A stretch of DNA of 64,000 bases from JAPPOI01 sp028818055 (GCA_965267405.1 OZ253954.1:2914001-2978000); one strand, 5' to 3'; shown: positions 36,502 through 45,930, counted from the first letter of the stretch. Notes: a model not told the origin generated them from the letters alone. A program made the numbers and translations.

Positions 36502-37298
36502 GTCGGAACTTTCGTAAACAGCCGTTCGAAATTCTCTTCAACTTGCGACGCGAACTCATTGTAAGACATCGAGAAAACGTCAGCACCGGCTTCGGCGGTA
36601 TCTGCGACGAATGCCGGTTCATTGCGCTTGCCACGATTTGGCGGAGGAGCCAGATATGGTGCGTCAGTTTCGACCAAAATTCGGTCAACAGGTGCGGCGG
36701 CAAAGATGTCTCGGAGCGACTGGCTTTTCGGAAATGCCGCGATGCCTGACATTGAAAGATAAAAGCCCAAGTCCACTGCAGCTTTCGCGAGTTCGGCGCC
36801 GCTGGAAAAACAGTGCATGACGCAAGAATATGCCCCGGCGCTGTGTTCTTCGCTGAGTATGCGCGCCATATCTTCGTCTGCATCACGTGCATGTATGATC
36901 AGAGGCAGACCGGTTTGACGCGCTGCTTCGATGTGTACGCGCAGGCTGGTTTGTTGGATGTCTTTGCTTTCTGCGGTGTAGTGATAATCGAGCCCTGTTT
37001 CACCGATCCCCACGCACTTAGGATGTGATGCAACAGCCAACAGATCGTCGACTGTGACCAGCGGTTCTTCCGCCGCTGACATCGGATGCGTTCCGGCGGC
37101 AAAAAATATCGGAGCGTGAGTTTCGGCCAATGCCTGAACGCCCGGAAGGGACCTTAGTCGCGTACAGATGGTCACCATCCGATGCACGCCACGTTCGGCG
37201 GCGCGCGACAACAAATCCTCGATTTCACCGTCAAATTGCGGGAAGTCGAGATGACAATGGCTGTCTGTGATTTTTGGTGCGCCACCAGAGTCCAACAT
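36489..37298 (-). CDS. tatD: TatD-family deoxyribonuclease
   Basis: 269 residues from the ATG at 37298; earlier in-frame ATGs (37352, 37370) lie inside holB and lack a ribosome site, whereas GGAAG precedes 37298. Metal-dependent nuclease of the amidohydrolase fold: DSHCHLDFP near the start, GIGETGLDYHY, PLIIHARDADEDM and ETDAPYLAPPPNRGKRNEP are all family marks. Sits between holB and the MBL gene, a common arrangement. Confidence 0.88.
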   Translation of the reverse strand: MLDSGGAPKITDSHCHLDFPQFDGEIEDLLSRAAERGVHRMVTICTRLRSLPGVQALAETHAPIFFAAGTHPMSAAEEPLVTVDDLLAVASHPKCVGIGETGLDYHYTAESKDIQQTSLRVHIEAARQTGLPLIIHARDADEDMARILSEEHSAGAYSCVMHCFSSGAELAKAAVDLGFYLSMSGIAAFPKSQSLRDIFAAAPVDRILVETDAPYLAPPPNRGKRNEPAFVADTAEAGADVFSMSYNEFASQVEENFERLFTKVPTWQN

Positions 37299-37329
37299 GG
37301 CTTCCGTATCATCGCTTTCGCGAGGAGCG

Positions 37330-38454
37330 TCAAGAACGGCTTGCGACCCCATTAATCTGGAGGAAAGCATCCATGATCAGGCTTTGCGCATCGACGTTTA
37401 CGGCAAGCCCATGCCTGATCCTGTCGCTCAACTCTTGCTGGAGTGTTGCCCAGTCTTTTGCGCGTACACTGGTCGGTGTTAGCCGCGCGAATGTATCGAA
37501 TTCCTGCCCGCAAACTTCGGATGCTGGTGGTTTGCCAACGCCAAAATGCGCCATGCGACCCAAGAAGAGATCAAGCATTCGGATGAACAGCTCAAGGCGG
37601 GCTTCAGCGCCCCGTGCCGTTAACTTTTCGATCATCTGTCGAGCCGTGCCACGATCAAGTTGCGGGCAAGTCGCACAAAGTTTGACGAGATCGGAATAAA
37701 GAGCCGGACCGTCAAGTTGGGCCAAAGTGGCAGCTTCGCCGACAGACCCGCCCGCCAAACCAACGAGCAGGGTGCTATCGATGTCTGATGACAGTCCGGC
37801 AGTGGTCAGAGCCAACGACAAATCTTCTTTGTTCAAAGGCTGAAACCGGAGCTGGCGACATCTTGATCGGATTGTCGGCAACAGTTTTTGTGGTGCGTGC
37901 GAGACTAAAAAGAAAATGGCGTTCTTCGGGGGTTCTTCCAGCACTTTTAAAAGAGCATTTGCGGCCGAAGGGTTCATATCATCGACAGTATCGATGATCA
38001 CGACGCGCCGACCGCCATCAGTTGCAGATAGACCAAAAAAGCTACTCAGTTTGCGCACGTCATCAACGGTGATCTGGGCGCGGAGCCGCTTTCGATCGCT
38101 GTCCCAGGACCGCCGGATCAACAGCAAACCAGGCTCTGACAAAGCGGCCATGCGGTGCACCACAGGATGGTGTTCGTCAACGTCCAGTGTTTCGATCTTG
38201 CTGGGTGCATCTCCGAACAGGCCGCCGTCGTCCGGCGGTGGTGTGGTCAGCAGGTGACGCGCGGCCCGCCATGCAAAGGTTGCCTTTCCAATGCCGCGTG
38301 GGCCGGTCAGCAGCCAAGCGTGATGCAGGCGATCGGAATTCAGCGCTGAGATGAATGTGGCTTCGGCCTCATCCTGACCAAATAGCGAGAATGTCTCGCG
38401 TGGATGAGGCAGCTCGTCGACGCGATCACTTTCTGGTAGCGCGTCTTCGCTCAC
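37330..38454 (-). CDS. holB: DNA polymerase III delta-prime subunit
   Basis: 374 residues. AAA+ clamp-loader subunit; the N-terminus holds HHAWLLTGPRGIGKATFA (P-loop) and later ANALLKVLEEPP and RSRCRQLRF (SRC motif), all standard for HolB/DnaX-type clamp-loader subunits. It overlaps tmk by ATGA. With tmk and tatD, this forms the conserved bacterial tmk-holB-tatD unit. Confidence 0.9.
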   Translation of the reverse strand: MSEDALPESDRVDELPHPRETFSLFGQDEAEATFISALNSDRLHHAWLLTGPRGIGKATFAWRAARHLLTTPPPDDGGLFGDAPSKIETLDVDEHHPVVHRMAALSEPGLLLIRRSWDSDRKRLRAQITVDDVRKLSSFFGLSATDGGRRVVIIDTVDDMNPSAANALLKVLEEPPKNAIFFLVSHAPQKLLPTIRSRCRQLRFQPLNKEDLSLALTTAGLSSDIDSTLLVGLAGGSVGEAATLAQLDGPALYSDLVKLCATCPQLDRGTARQMIEKLTARGAEARLELFIRMLDLFLGRMAHFGVGKPPASEVCGQEFDTFARLTPTSVRAKDWATLQQELSDRIRHGLAVNVDAQSLIMDAFLQINGVASRS

Positions 38455-39071
38455 AATTTGGCGTCCACGAGTCTGGCCACGTCTCGCGCTACGTCTTCAG
38501 GCGCGCGGTTCCCGTCAATCAGTCTGCAACGATCTGGGTTGTCGGTCGCCAGCTGGGCAAAGCCGTCTCGGAGTTTTCTTTGGAATTCTGCGCCAAGCTC
38601 CTCGAAGCGGTCCTCACCTGAGTTGCGTGCAAGACCGCGCGCGAGTGCTTTTTCTGGGTCCATATCAATAATCAGGGTCAGATCAGGTTCACGCCCTATG
38701 ACAGCGTCATGCAGCCGATCTACAAGTGCACGTAGCTCGCCACGTGCCGCGCCCTGATAAACGCGCGTCGAGTCGGCAAAGCGATCAGAGATCACAATTT
38801 TTCCGCGCGATAGCTCGGGGTCGATCAGTTTTTCCAGATGGTCGCGCCTTGCGGCTGTAAAGAGCAGCGTTTCAGTTTCTCCGGACCAGCGATCCGGATC
38901 ACCTTCTACCAACAACTTTCGAATCTCTTCGGCACCCGACGAACCACCGGGCTCGCGTGTCAGAACAACATCCAACCCGCGAGCGACAAGGTGATCGCGC
39001 AGAAGTCTGGCTTGTGTGGACTTACCCGACCCGTCGATACCTTCGAATGTGATAAACTGCCCCTGGCTCAT
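38451..39071 (-). CDS. tmk: Thymidylate kinase
   Basis: 206 residues. Phosphorylates dTMP to dTDP. The P-loop FEGIDGSGKSTQ (9-20), the DRx motif REPGGS and the LID-region SDRFADSTRVYQG are intact. The start overlaps the dacC stop and the end overlaps holB, both by ATGA. Confidence 0.93.
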   Translation of the reverse strand: MSQGQFITFEGIDGSGKSTQARLLRDHLVARGLDVVLTREPGGSSGAEEIRKLLVEGDPDRWSGETETLLFTAARRDHLEKLIDPELSRGKIVISDRFADSTRVYQGAARGELRALVDRLHDAVIGREPDLTLIIDMDPEKALARGLARNSGEDRFEELGAEFQRKLRDGFAQLATDNPDRCRLIDGNRAPEDVARDVARLVDAKL

Positions 39072-40246
39072 TCCATCAGGGTCTGCACCTGTCCCATGGC
39101 CTTGTCAAACAAGACAAGCGCAGAAGCACGTACGCGCGGCAAAAAGCCTCCGTAGGCTACTGCACGATCCGAGACGAGTGGTATGCGTTTTTCTGGCATG
39201 TCGGGTGCGGAGACGACCAATTCGCCGATCTGTTCGCCTTCGGATATCGGAGCTTCGAGAGGCGTTCGATATTCAACATTTGTCTTAAGGCTATCCTGAC
39301 CAATGGCCGGGACCAACAGCTGGATGTCTTCGCGCGCCACAAGATTGACCTGCTGGTGATCTCCAAGCCAGACGGGGGCTTCTGTGATGACGTCCCCGGC
39401 AGAGGCGATGTTGCGCGCAACGAACTGGCGGAACCCCCAGTTGATCATGGACTCCGCTTCCTGGCGACGATCGGCGCTGCTTTCGAGACCAGAGAACACA
39501 AAAACGATGCGTCGTTCGCCCTGAAGGGCTGACCCAGCAAGGCCGTATCCAGCTTCTTCGGTATGGCCAGTTTTCAGCCCGTCCGCACCCAAGCCAAGAC
39601 TAAGGACCGGATTGCGGTTGAAGCGGTTTGATGGCGAGCGCCCGTCGAAGTCGTATTCTTCAAGCGCAAAGTAGCCATAGTATTCAGGGAAATCCTGAAC
39701 GATGCGTGTCGCCAGTACTCCAAGATCGCGCATGCTCATACGGTGGTTGGGATTCGGCCAACCGCTGGCATTCGCGAAGGTCGAATTCTTCAATCCGATC
39801 TCGGCACCGCGCGCATTCATCTGGCGCGCGAAAGCGTCCTCGCTGCCAGCCAATCCTTCGGCCACGACGATGCAGGCATCGTTACCGGATTGCACGATGA
39901 TACCTTTAATCAGCTGCTCGACGGTTGGCCGGTCGGTCTCGTCCAGAAACATCGTGGAGCCGCCCATCAAACGGGCTTTGGTCGATACGCCGAAACTGGT
40001 GTCCAACGTCACGCGACCATCGCGAAGCGCCTCGAACAACATGTAAAGGGTCATGAGTTTTGACATCGACGCAGGGGGAAGTGGCGTGTCCGCGTTTTTC
40101 TCAAAAAGAACGGTGTCTGTTGTGACGTCGTAAAGGAACGCCGCGGTGGCGCGGGTTTCAAATGCCGCCCGGGCCGGTTCGGGCAGCGCAGTGGCGCAGG
40201 CCGATACGACCAAGGCAAAACAAAATGCAGTTAGGCGGCGCAACAT
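39068..40246 (-). CDS. D-alanyl-D-alanine carboxypeptidase (peptidase S11)
   Basis: 392 residues. Low-molecular-weight penicillin-binding protein that trims peptidoglycan. SxxK is S60-MSK63, SGN is in VQSGNDA, and KTG is in LKTGHTEEAG. The N-terminus is a secretion signal with a possible lipobox (VVSAC, C17) or signal peptidase I site after ARA (about 27). Overlaps tmk by ATGA; 23 bases after the SPOR gene. DacC/PBP5-6-like. Confidence 0.9.
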   Translation of the reverse strand: MLRRLTAFCFALVVSACATALPEPARAAFETRATAAFLYDVTTDTVLFEKNADTPLPPASMSKLMTLYMLFEALRDGRVTLDTSFGVSTKARLMGGSTMFLDETDRPTVEQLIKGIIVQSGNDACIVVAEGLAGSEDAFARQMNARGAEIGLKNSTFANASGWPNPNHRMSMRDLGVLATRIVQDFPEYYGYFALEEYDFDGRSPSNRFNRNPVLSLGLGADGLKTGHTEEAGYGLAGSALQGERRIVFVFSGLESSADRRQEAESMINWGFRQFVARNIASAGDVITEAPVWLGDHQQVNLVAREDIQLLVPAIGQDSLKTNVEYRTPLEAPISEGEQIGELVVSAPDMPEKRIPLVSDRAVAYGGFLPRVRASALVLFDKAMGQVQTLME

Positions 40247-40269
40247 GGGGGGTCTCCGTTCTTCTGCGG

Positions 40270-41313
40270 TTATTTCGGCGTCAAAAACGCATCCTTGTAT
40301 CCAAGATCACGAACCCGAGCGAGCATGGCTGACTGATCAGCCGAAGTTGTCACCGGGCCGACCAGCACCCGCCAGAACGGCGTGGATCCGCGCGAACCTT
40401 CAACGATTGAAGGAACGATACCCGCTTGTCTCAGCGATGCGGCGGCGGCGTCTGCGTTTGCCTGAACTGAAAACAGACCGACCTGAACAAATGGATTCTT
40501 CAGAGTCGAACCATTGCTGACTGACGCGGGACGGGCAGGGGCCGCTTGTGCGGCAGAGGCACTTGTCTCCGCTTCGTCGATTGCTGCTGCTGCGGCGGCA
40601 GTAACAGGATCTAATGTAGCTGTCTCAACCGATGGTGCGGTTGCGTCATCGACGGTTTCGGCACCGGCAGTTATTTCCTCGGATTCGATGGCCGGGCCGG
40701 TGTTGCCGCGGAAACTGTCGCGGATACTGGCCCAGAAACCTTTTCTCTGAGGCTTGGCTTCAACAGCAGCAGCCGTTGCCCCGGCGATCGCAAGGTCGTC
40801 GCCCGAAGTGTCATTGACTTCGCCCTCAGAGGTTTCGACAGGATCTTCCGCGACAGGCAATGGTTCGATGATGACCTCTTCTTGCCGCAGTACGACCAAG
40901 CTCAACTCCGTCGGTTGTCCAGCCAAGATCCCAAGCGCCGCTGCAGCTTCAGACGAAATTTGAATACGAGGTCCCGGGCTTTCGCGTTCGCGCTTGAACA
41001 ATGCGCCTTCGATCACCTGACCATTTTCGGTGTTTTCGATCCGTACACGCTCGGGATCAACAACATCCGGATGCGCCACCCAAACGCCACCAAGCGATGG
41101 TCGCCCATCCCAAAGGCCACGTTCGGTGGTACTAAAGATATCCGGGCGTTGAAGCTCTTGAATTTCGACACGCGCCTCGCCAGTAGTCTGAGGCGCGGCT
41201 GCTGTTGGTTCATCGCTTGTGGTTGGCGCAAACAAGTTGCCGTCTTCACATGCCGATAGGCCAAAAAAACCGATTGCTGAAATGCATAGTGCCCGACGGG
41301 ATGCCGTCTTCAT
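40270..41313 (-). CDS. SPOR-domain lipoprotein
   Basis: 347 residues from the ATG at 41313, preceded by GGAGCAGG. A lipoprotein signal with lipobox GLSAC (C22) indicates membrane anchoring. The last ~80 residues form a SPOR domain (NPFVQVGLFSVQANADAAAASLRQAGI ... WRVLVGPVTT), which binds denuded glycan strands at the division septum. The linker is rich in Ala, Glu and Thr. Its place before the carboxypeptidase gene fits a peptidoglycan role. Confidence 0.85.
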   Translation of the reverse strand: MKTASRRALCISAIGFFGLSACEDGNLFAPTTSDEPTAAAPQTTGEARVEIQELQRPDIFSTTERGLWDGRPSLGGVWVAHPDVVDPERVRIENTENGQVIEGALFKRERESPGPRIQISSEAAAALGILAGQPTELSLVVLRQEEVIIEPLPVAEDPVETSEGEVNDTSGDDLAIAGATAAAVEAKPQRKGFWASIRDSFRGNTGPAIESEEITAGAETVDDATAPSVETATLDPVTAAAAAAIDEAETSASAAQAAPARPASVSNGSTLKNPFVQVGLFSVQANADAAAASLRQAGIVPSIVEGSRGSTPFWRVLVGPVTTSADQSAMLARVRDLGYKDAFLTPK

Positions 41314-41543
41314 GGTGCCTGCTCCTTCGTCCCCGACTGTCGGGGCTAAACCGCTGCCAATAACTGACAACCATGCCTCATTCCGGCCTGTCCCGACCGA
41401 TTTCCAGGAGTGTATCGCGAAGTCGACGGCGTGAAAAGTAAAGTTCTCATTCTATAGGCAAGGCAATGCCGGGTTCGGATTGACCACTTGATTAAATTAG
41501 CGGTCTTTCCAAACTGTTCGAACCGTACTAGAGGAAGTCCACC

Positions 41544-41634
41544 GGAGGTTTGGCAGAGTGGTCGAATGCGGCGGTCTTGAAAACCGTTGAACGTGATGAG
41601 CGTTCCGTGGGTTCGAATCCCACAGCCTCCGCCA
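41544..41634 (+). tRNA. tRNA-Ser(UGA)
   Basis: A full class II cloverleaf of 91 bases including encoded CCA. The acceptor stem GGAGGTT pairs with AGCCTCC (41624-41630), G discriminator at 41631, CCA 41632-41634. Anticodon loop CTTGAAA (41576-41582) gives anticodon TGA (41578-41580). A long variable arm (about 41587-41604) marks it as serine. It is the likely attachment site of a lost element, since an integrase remnant lies 131 bases downstream. Confidence 0.95.
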
Positions 41635-41764
41635 CTATCCAATTTACCCTAATGTGATCCAGCGTCGCTGAGATGCATTTTTCCCATACTTTCATGGCTC
41701 CATACTTCCTCGGTGATGGCGTTGGATTTCTTTCGATTTATCCGGAATGCCTTCGTTGTGTGGT

Positions 41765-41896
41765 ATGGATAGTGGTATCTTGGCACTTACCGGCAAACTG
41801 ACGAAGAAGCTTGTAGAGAACCTCGGTCCCGGCCGCCACGGTGACGGCGGCGAGAGTGGACGCTGTATGACCAGACTGCCATATGGAAACAGATAA
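41765..41896 (+). pseudogene. Integrase N-terminal remnant next to tRNA-Ser
   Basis: 43 codons from ATG 41765 to TAA 41894-41896. The segment LTGKLTKKLVENLGPGRHGDGGE matches the Arm-DNA-binding N-terminus of tyrosine integrases (typically 'GKLT...LKPGRHGDGGGLYL'). The homology breaks off after DGG and no catalytic domain follows. With the adjacent tRNA-Ser 3' end, this looks like the scar of an excised or decayed genomic island. Confidence 0.5.
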
Positions 41897-42335
41897 AGCT
41901 TTAGAAAGGCTCTACTTGAGCTTAGTCTAGCAACCATGCCAACCGCTGGACAGGTCGGATAAGTAACCGAGGACTTGGGGACAGTCCGACTTGGTGACCG
42001 ACTTTTACATCCGCAACACAGACATTCATAGCGTGAGCAGTCACTGTCTGCTTCGTCCGCAATGCGGTCGTAAAGGTGACATCAGCCGGAGGACCGTTTT
42101 TTCCCAAAGCAGCCGCCGAAGCAGGGTGCAGCGAATGACGGCTTTGAGCCCAAAGCGGGCTTTCATTTTGTTTCAGAGAGTTGCTGATGTATGTTTGAAT
42201 CACATAGATCGTCAGTATATTTAGAGCCGAATGCTCTGCCAGCGAAGTGAGCGTCCGCGCATTTGCGGCAAACCAGATCGTGGAGATACTAAACATCGAG
42301 ACTGTAAGGATAATGAGGTGCTGAAGGCTGCCGAG
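41897..42335 (+). other. Intergenic debris between integrase stub and GST remnant
   Basis: No convincing gene. Both strands contain short open frames without family similarity. 42020-42185 holds a GC-mixed block with CGAATGACGGCTTTGAGC followed by CCAAAGCGGGCTTTC, which reads like a degenerate intergenic repeat; I cannot verify its copy number in this window. Confidence 0.35.
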
Positions 42336-42610
42336 ATGAATGAGTTCATTCTCTATGCCCACCGTAGTTCTAGTTGCTCGCAGATGGCCCGCCTTGCCCT
42401 GGTGGAGAAGGAACTATCCTTCAAACGTTGCCAGGTCGAAATTATGGAGACGAATGAGCAGTTCGAAACTTGGTACGGGGCGCTGAACCCATGAGCTGTG
42501 GTCCTACCCTGGGAATTGGTGATGAGATCTTCACTGACACAATCCGGATAGCGAACCGTGACGATTTGTTCGACGGGGCGGACCTATCCGGCGCTCACGG
42601 CAAGGGATGA
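42336..42610 (+). pseudogene. Frameshifted, truncated glutathione S-transferase
   Basis: Frame 1 (ATG 42336 to TGA 42494) reads MNEFILYAHRSSSCSQMARL and on to ETWYGALNP, the thioredoxin-like N-terminal domain of a GST. The match continues in another frame from ATG 42491 to TGA 42610 (CGPTLGIGDEIFTDTIRIANR), which corresponds to the next strand and helix of the same domain. The helical C-terminal domain is missing. The ATGA overlap makes it look like two small genes, but it is best read as a broken, truncated GST. Confidence 0.6.
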
Positions 42611-42649
42611 CGCCGAACGTCGCCGGTGCGGATTGGAGTAGATCGGTCA

Positions 42650-43396
42650 ATGGAACTTAGACTGGATGGCAAACGCGCGTTGGTCACGGGCGCTTCAAGC
42701 GGTCTCGGCCAGCACTTCGCCGGGGTCCTTGCAGAGGCAGGTGCCACGGTTACACTTGCCTCGCGCCGGGTCGAGCGGGTCGAAGAGCATGCGAATGCCC
42801 TTTGCAAACGCGGATACGCCGCCAAAGCGACCCAGCTCGATGTCTCCGACCCGGGAAGCGTATCGCGGCTCTTTGCGGGAGCGACACCGTTCGATATTGT
42901 TGTCAACAATGCCGGCATCGCAAACGCGTCGCCTGCGCTCAACACATCGACGGAGGACTTCAACGCAGTCCTGAATACCAACCTATCCGGGGTCTTCTCG
43001 GTGGCGCGCGAAGCCGCAGCCGGAATGAAGGACAATGGAGGAGGCTCGATCATCAACATCGCATCCATTCTTGGCCTGCGCGTCTCGGGTGGTGTCGCGT
43101 CTTATACCGCGTCCAAGGCAGCCGTGATTCAGCTGAGCAAGGCTCTGGCGCTGGAATGGGCACGTTACGGCGTTCGCGTGAACGCACTTTGCCCTGGCTA
43201 CATCGAGACGCCGATTAATGCCGCGTTCTTTGAAACTGATGCGGGCCAAGCCCTGATAAAGCGCGTCCCGCAACGCCGTTTGGGCCAGCCGACGGATCTG
43301 GATGCGCCGCTTTTGCTTTTGGCCTCGGACCAATCCTCCTTTATGACCGGGTCCGTACTCGCGGTCGACGGCGGTCACCTCGTCTCGGGGCTTTGA
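42650..43396 (+). CDS. Short-chain dehydrogenase/reductase (SDR)
   Basis: 248 residues from ATG 42650 (a GTG at 42626 would add 8). Rossmann motif TGASSGLG (14-21), NNAG, and the catalytic SYTASK (Y and K spaced by three) are intact, as is the C-terminal VDGGH. Classical SDR of the 3-oxoacyl-ACP-reductase-like type; substrate unknown. It is followed 10 bases later by an acyl-CoA dehydrogenase and a kinase-like protein, an arrangement found in acyl-CoA catabolism clusters. Confidence 0.85.
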   Translation: MELRLDGKRALVTGASSGLGQHFAGVLAEAGATVTLASRRVERVEEHANALCKRGYAAKATQLDVSDPGSVSRLFAGATPFDIVVNNAGIANASPALNTSTEDFNAVLNTNLSGVFSVAREAAAGMKDNGGGSIINIASILGLRVSGGVASYTASKAAVIQLSKALALEWARYGVRVNALCPGYIETPINAAFFETDAGQALIKRVPQRRLGQPTDLDAPLLLLASDQSSFMTGSVLAVDGGHLVSGL

Positions 43397-43405
43397 GAGG
43401 ATAGC

Positions 43406-44611
43406 ATGGACTTTAACATTCCCCGTGAGACGGCTGAACTACGTGACCAGATCGCCATCTTTGTCGACACACATCTCATCCCGCTTGAAGGCGACACTGC
43501 CAGCTATGATGATCATGAGAACATTGCGCCGCCGCTGCTCGCTGAAATGCGTGCAAAAGCGCAGTCTGAGGGGCTATGGTGCCTTCAGCTTTCAGCCGAA
43601 CACGGCGGACGCGGGTTGAGCAAGCAGGGAATGGCTGTCTGCTACGAGGCCATGAACCGCTCGATTTTCGGACCCGTCGTGTTCAACTCAGCCGCCCCCG
43701 ATGACGGCAACATGATGGTCCTGGAAGCGCTCGGAACGCGTGAGCAGAAGGAGCGCTGGTTGACCCCGATCGCAAATGGTGACGCCCGGTCTGCGTTTGC
43801 AATGACTGAACCGCATCCGGGGGGCGGGTCTGACCCTGGCATGATGTTGACACGGGCCGAACGAGACGGCGACGATTTCGTCATCCACGGCCACAAATGG
43901 TTCATCACGGGTGCGGGCGAGGCAGACCATTTCATCCTGCTGGCGCGGACGTCGGACGACGCACGGCGGGGACATACGGCGTTTCTGTTCCACAAGAACG
44001 ATCCGGGCTGGAAGATCACACGGCGCATCCCGATCATGGGACCGGAAGAGCACGGTGGTCATTGTGAGTTGCATTTCGACGGTTTGCGCATTCCTGCCGA
44101 AAACATCCTTCTCGAAGAAGGGCGCGGCCTGAAGGTGACCCAGACCCGGCTGGGGCCTGCGCGACTGACCCACTGCATGCGCTGGCTGGGGCTGGCGAAG
44201 CGCTGTGTTGAAATCGCGACAGAGTACGCCAATCGTCGTGTTGGTTTCGGCACGCGGCTTGCCGACAGGGAAAGCGTGCAGATACAGCTGGGTGATCTTG
44301 CGATGCGGATCGAAGTTGGGCGCCTTCTGGTAATGAAAGCCGCGTGGGAAATCGATCAGGGTCGCTATGCGCAAAAAGAAATCTCAATGGCCAAGATCCA
44401 CGTTGCATCGCTTTTGCATGCCGCCGCCGACATCGGCATTCAGATCAATGGCGCGCGCGGCTATTCGAAGGACACGGTGCTGGAGTGGGTCTATCGCTAT
44501 GCGCGGCAGGCGCGGCTAGTCGACGGCGCGGATGAAGTCCACAAGATGCTCCTCAACCGACATCTGAGCGAACAGGGCCACGATTTCTGGTCATGGGACA
44601 CAAGCGCGTGA
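43406..44611 (+). CDS. Acyl-CoA dehydrogenase
   Basis: 401 residues. FAD-dependent alpha,beta-dehydrogenation of an acyl-CoA. Typical segments are AMTEPHPGGGSDPGMMLTRAERDGDDFVIHGHKWFITG (FAD region) and RVGFGTRLADRESVQIQLGD. The length and sequence are those of the ACAD10/11-like group rather than DmdC (about 590 residues). It overlaps the following phosphotransferase-like gene, the usual partner of this group. Confidence 0.88.
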   Translation: MDFNIPRETAELRDQIAIFVDTHLIPLEGDTASYDDHENIAPPLLAEMRAKAQSEGLWCLQLSAEHGGRGLSKQGMAVCYEAMNRSIFGPVVFNSAAPDDGNMMVLEALGTREQKERWLTPIANGDARSAFAMTEPHPGGGSDPGMMLTRAERDGDDFVIHGHKWFITGAGEADHFILLARTSDDARRGHTAFLFHKNDPGWKITRRIPIMGPEEHGGHCELHFDGLRIPAENILLEEGRGLKVTQTRLGPARLTHCMRWLGLAKRCVEIATEYANRRVGFGTRLADRESVQIQLGDLAMRIEVGRLLVMKAAWEIDQGRYAQKEISMAKIHVASLLHAAADIGIQINGARGYSKDTVLEWVYRYARQARLVDGADEVHKMLLNRHLSEQGHDFWSWDTSA

Positions 44612-45639
44612 CGACGGCGGTCCTCGAAGGCTACATTGACTTCGACACGGATCGGCTTGCCGTCTATCTGGATGAAACCCTTGGCACCGCCGGCGGAAAC
44701 TATTCACTCAAACGTATAGGGGGCGGTCAGTCCAACCCAACCTACAACCTTGATTGGGGCACACACCGCCTCGTCCTGAGAAAAAAACCGAACGGCGTAA
44801 TCCTCAGGGGTGCACACGCTGTGGAGCGGGAGTATCGAGTTCTTTCGGCTCTTTCGGGCAGCGACGTTCCTGTGCCGGAGACCGTGCTTCTGGAAGAAGA
44901 TCAAGATGTCCTTGGGGCGCCATTTTACCTGATGAAATACGTTGAAGGTCGTGTGTTCGACGACCCCTCTTTGCGGGATTTGGAGCCCAATGAGCGGGAA
45001 GCGATTTGGCTGGCGGCCGCCAAAACACTTGCCGACATTCACAGGATTGACCCGGCTGAGATCGGTTTGTCCGATTTTGGCCGACCCGGGAATTATTACG
45101 AACGACAGGTCGTCTTGTGGGGCAAGCAGTACGCTGCCTCACCGTCGGGTCCAATTAAATCGATCGAGACCCTGCGCGATTGGCTAACGCAGCATATGCC
45201 ATTGGACGACGGCGTCTCGGCCATTTGCCACGGCGATTTCCGCCTAGGCAATCTCATTTTTCATCCGACAAGGCCTCGCGTCGTTGCAGTTCTGGACTGG
45301 GAACTTTCGACAATCGGACACCCGATGGCCGATCTCGGCTTCGTCTGCATGGCCTGGCATACCTCGCCCAACGAATACGGCGGCTTGCTTGGGCTTGACC
45401 ATGCCGCTTTGGGTTTGCCAACAGAAGCGCTGTTTCTGGACCACTACGAAACGCACCTCGGGCGACCGATATCGCTGACACCTTTTCACCGTGCCTTCGC
45501 GCTGTTCCGTTTCGCCGTGATCTTCGTTGGCATCGCGGACCGTGCAAATGCCGGAACTGCCTCCGACCCAAATGCCGGTGCGCTTGCTCCACTGGCCGAG
45601 CGTTTCGCGATCCGGGCGCTGGAAATCTGTCACGCGTGA
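44608..45639 (+). CDS. Aminoglycoside-phosphotransferase-like kinase (ACAD10/11-associated)
   Basis: 343 residues from GTG 44608, overlapping the previous stop as GTGA (an ATG at 44593 is also possible). Kinase-like fold: ICHGDFRLGNLIF (catalytic HGDxxxxN) and VVAVLDWELSTIGHP (DWE) are intact. Such proteins are fused to acyl-CoA dehydrogenases in animals (ACAD10/11), where they phosphorylate 4-hydroxyacyl-CoAs. A similar two-step route is likely for this pair. Confidence 0.82.
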   Translation: MTTAVLEGYIDFDTDRLAVYLDETLGTAGGNYSLKRIGGGQSNPTYNLDWGTHRLVLRKKPNGVILRGAHAVEREYRVLSALSGSDVPVPETVLLEEDQDVLGAPFYLMKYVEGRVFDDPSLRDLEPNEREAIWLAAAKTLADIHRIDPAEIGLSDFGRPGNYYERQVVLWGKQYAASPSGPIKSIETLRDWLTQHMPLDDGVSAICHGDFRLGNLIFHPTRPRVVAVLDWELSTIGHPMADLGFVCMAWHTSPNEYGGLLGLDHAALGLPTEALFLDHYETHLGRPISLTPFHRAFALFRFAVIFVGIADRANAGTASDPNAGALAPLAERFAIRALEICHA

Positions 45640-45930
45640 AGCAGAAAGCCCGACGCACTGACGGCTCCGGGAAAGGTTTCGAGAAGCTTTCCAATTCCCC
45701 CCATGCGTACTTAAACAGGGTGCGTTCACGCCTACAGCAATTGTCTGTTTCCTTGCCCAACGCGCTGATCGCCGATGTTGCCAAGCACGAAAAGCCGTAA
45801 TTCGAACCAGAAACACTATTGGCATCTCTGTGTGCTTTGCAGTCACTCGACGTATTTCGACCAAAGACCGCTCAGAGCTCCAATTTGAGGCATATTTGGG
45901 CTTTGCAAATCTGCACTATTCTTTCGGGTG

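Noticed and set aside
41922..42362. Open frame of 146 codons on the minus strand
   Set aside because: Low-information sequence in the island scar without family similarity; overlaps the GST remnant start.
43406..44611. Acyl-CoA dehydrogenase as DmdC of the DMSP pathway
   Set aside because: Length (401 versus about 590) and partner genes (SDR and APH-like) fit the ACAD10/11-type group.
45244..45864. Open frame of 206 codons on the minus strand
   Set aside because: Mostly antisense to the phosphotransferase-like gene; no family similarity.
45640..45930. Terminator hairpin at 45670-45692 (GGAAAG ... CTTTCC)
   Set aside because: The stem is short with an 11-base loop and has no following T tract; the 291-base gap otherwise shows nothing.
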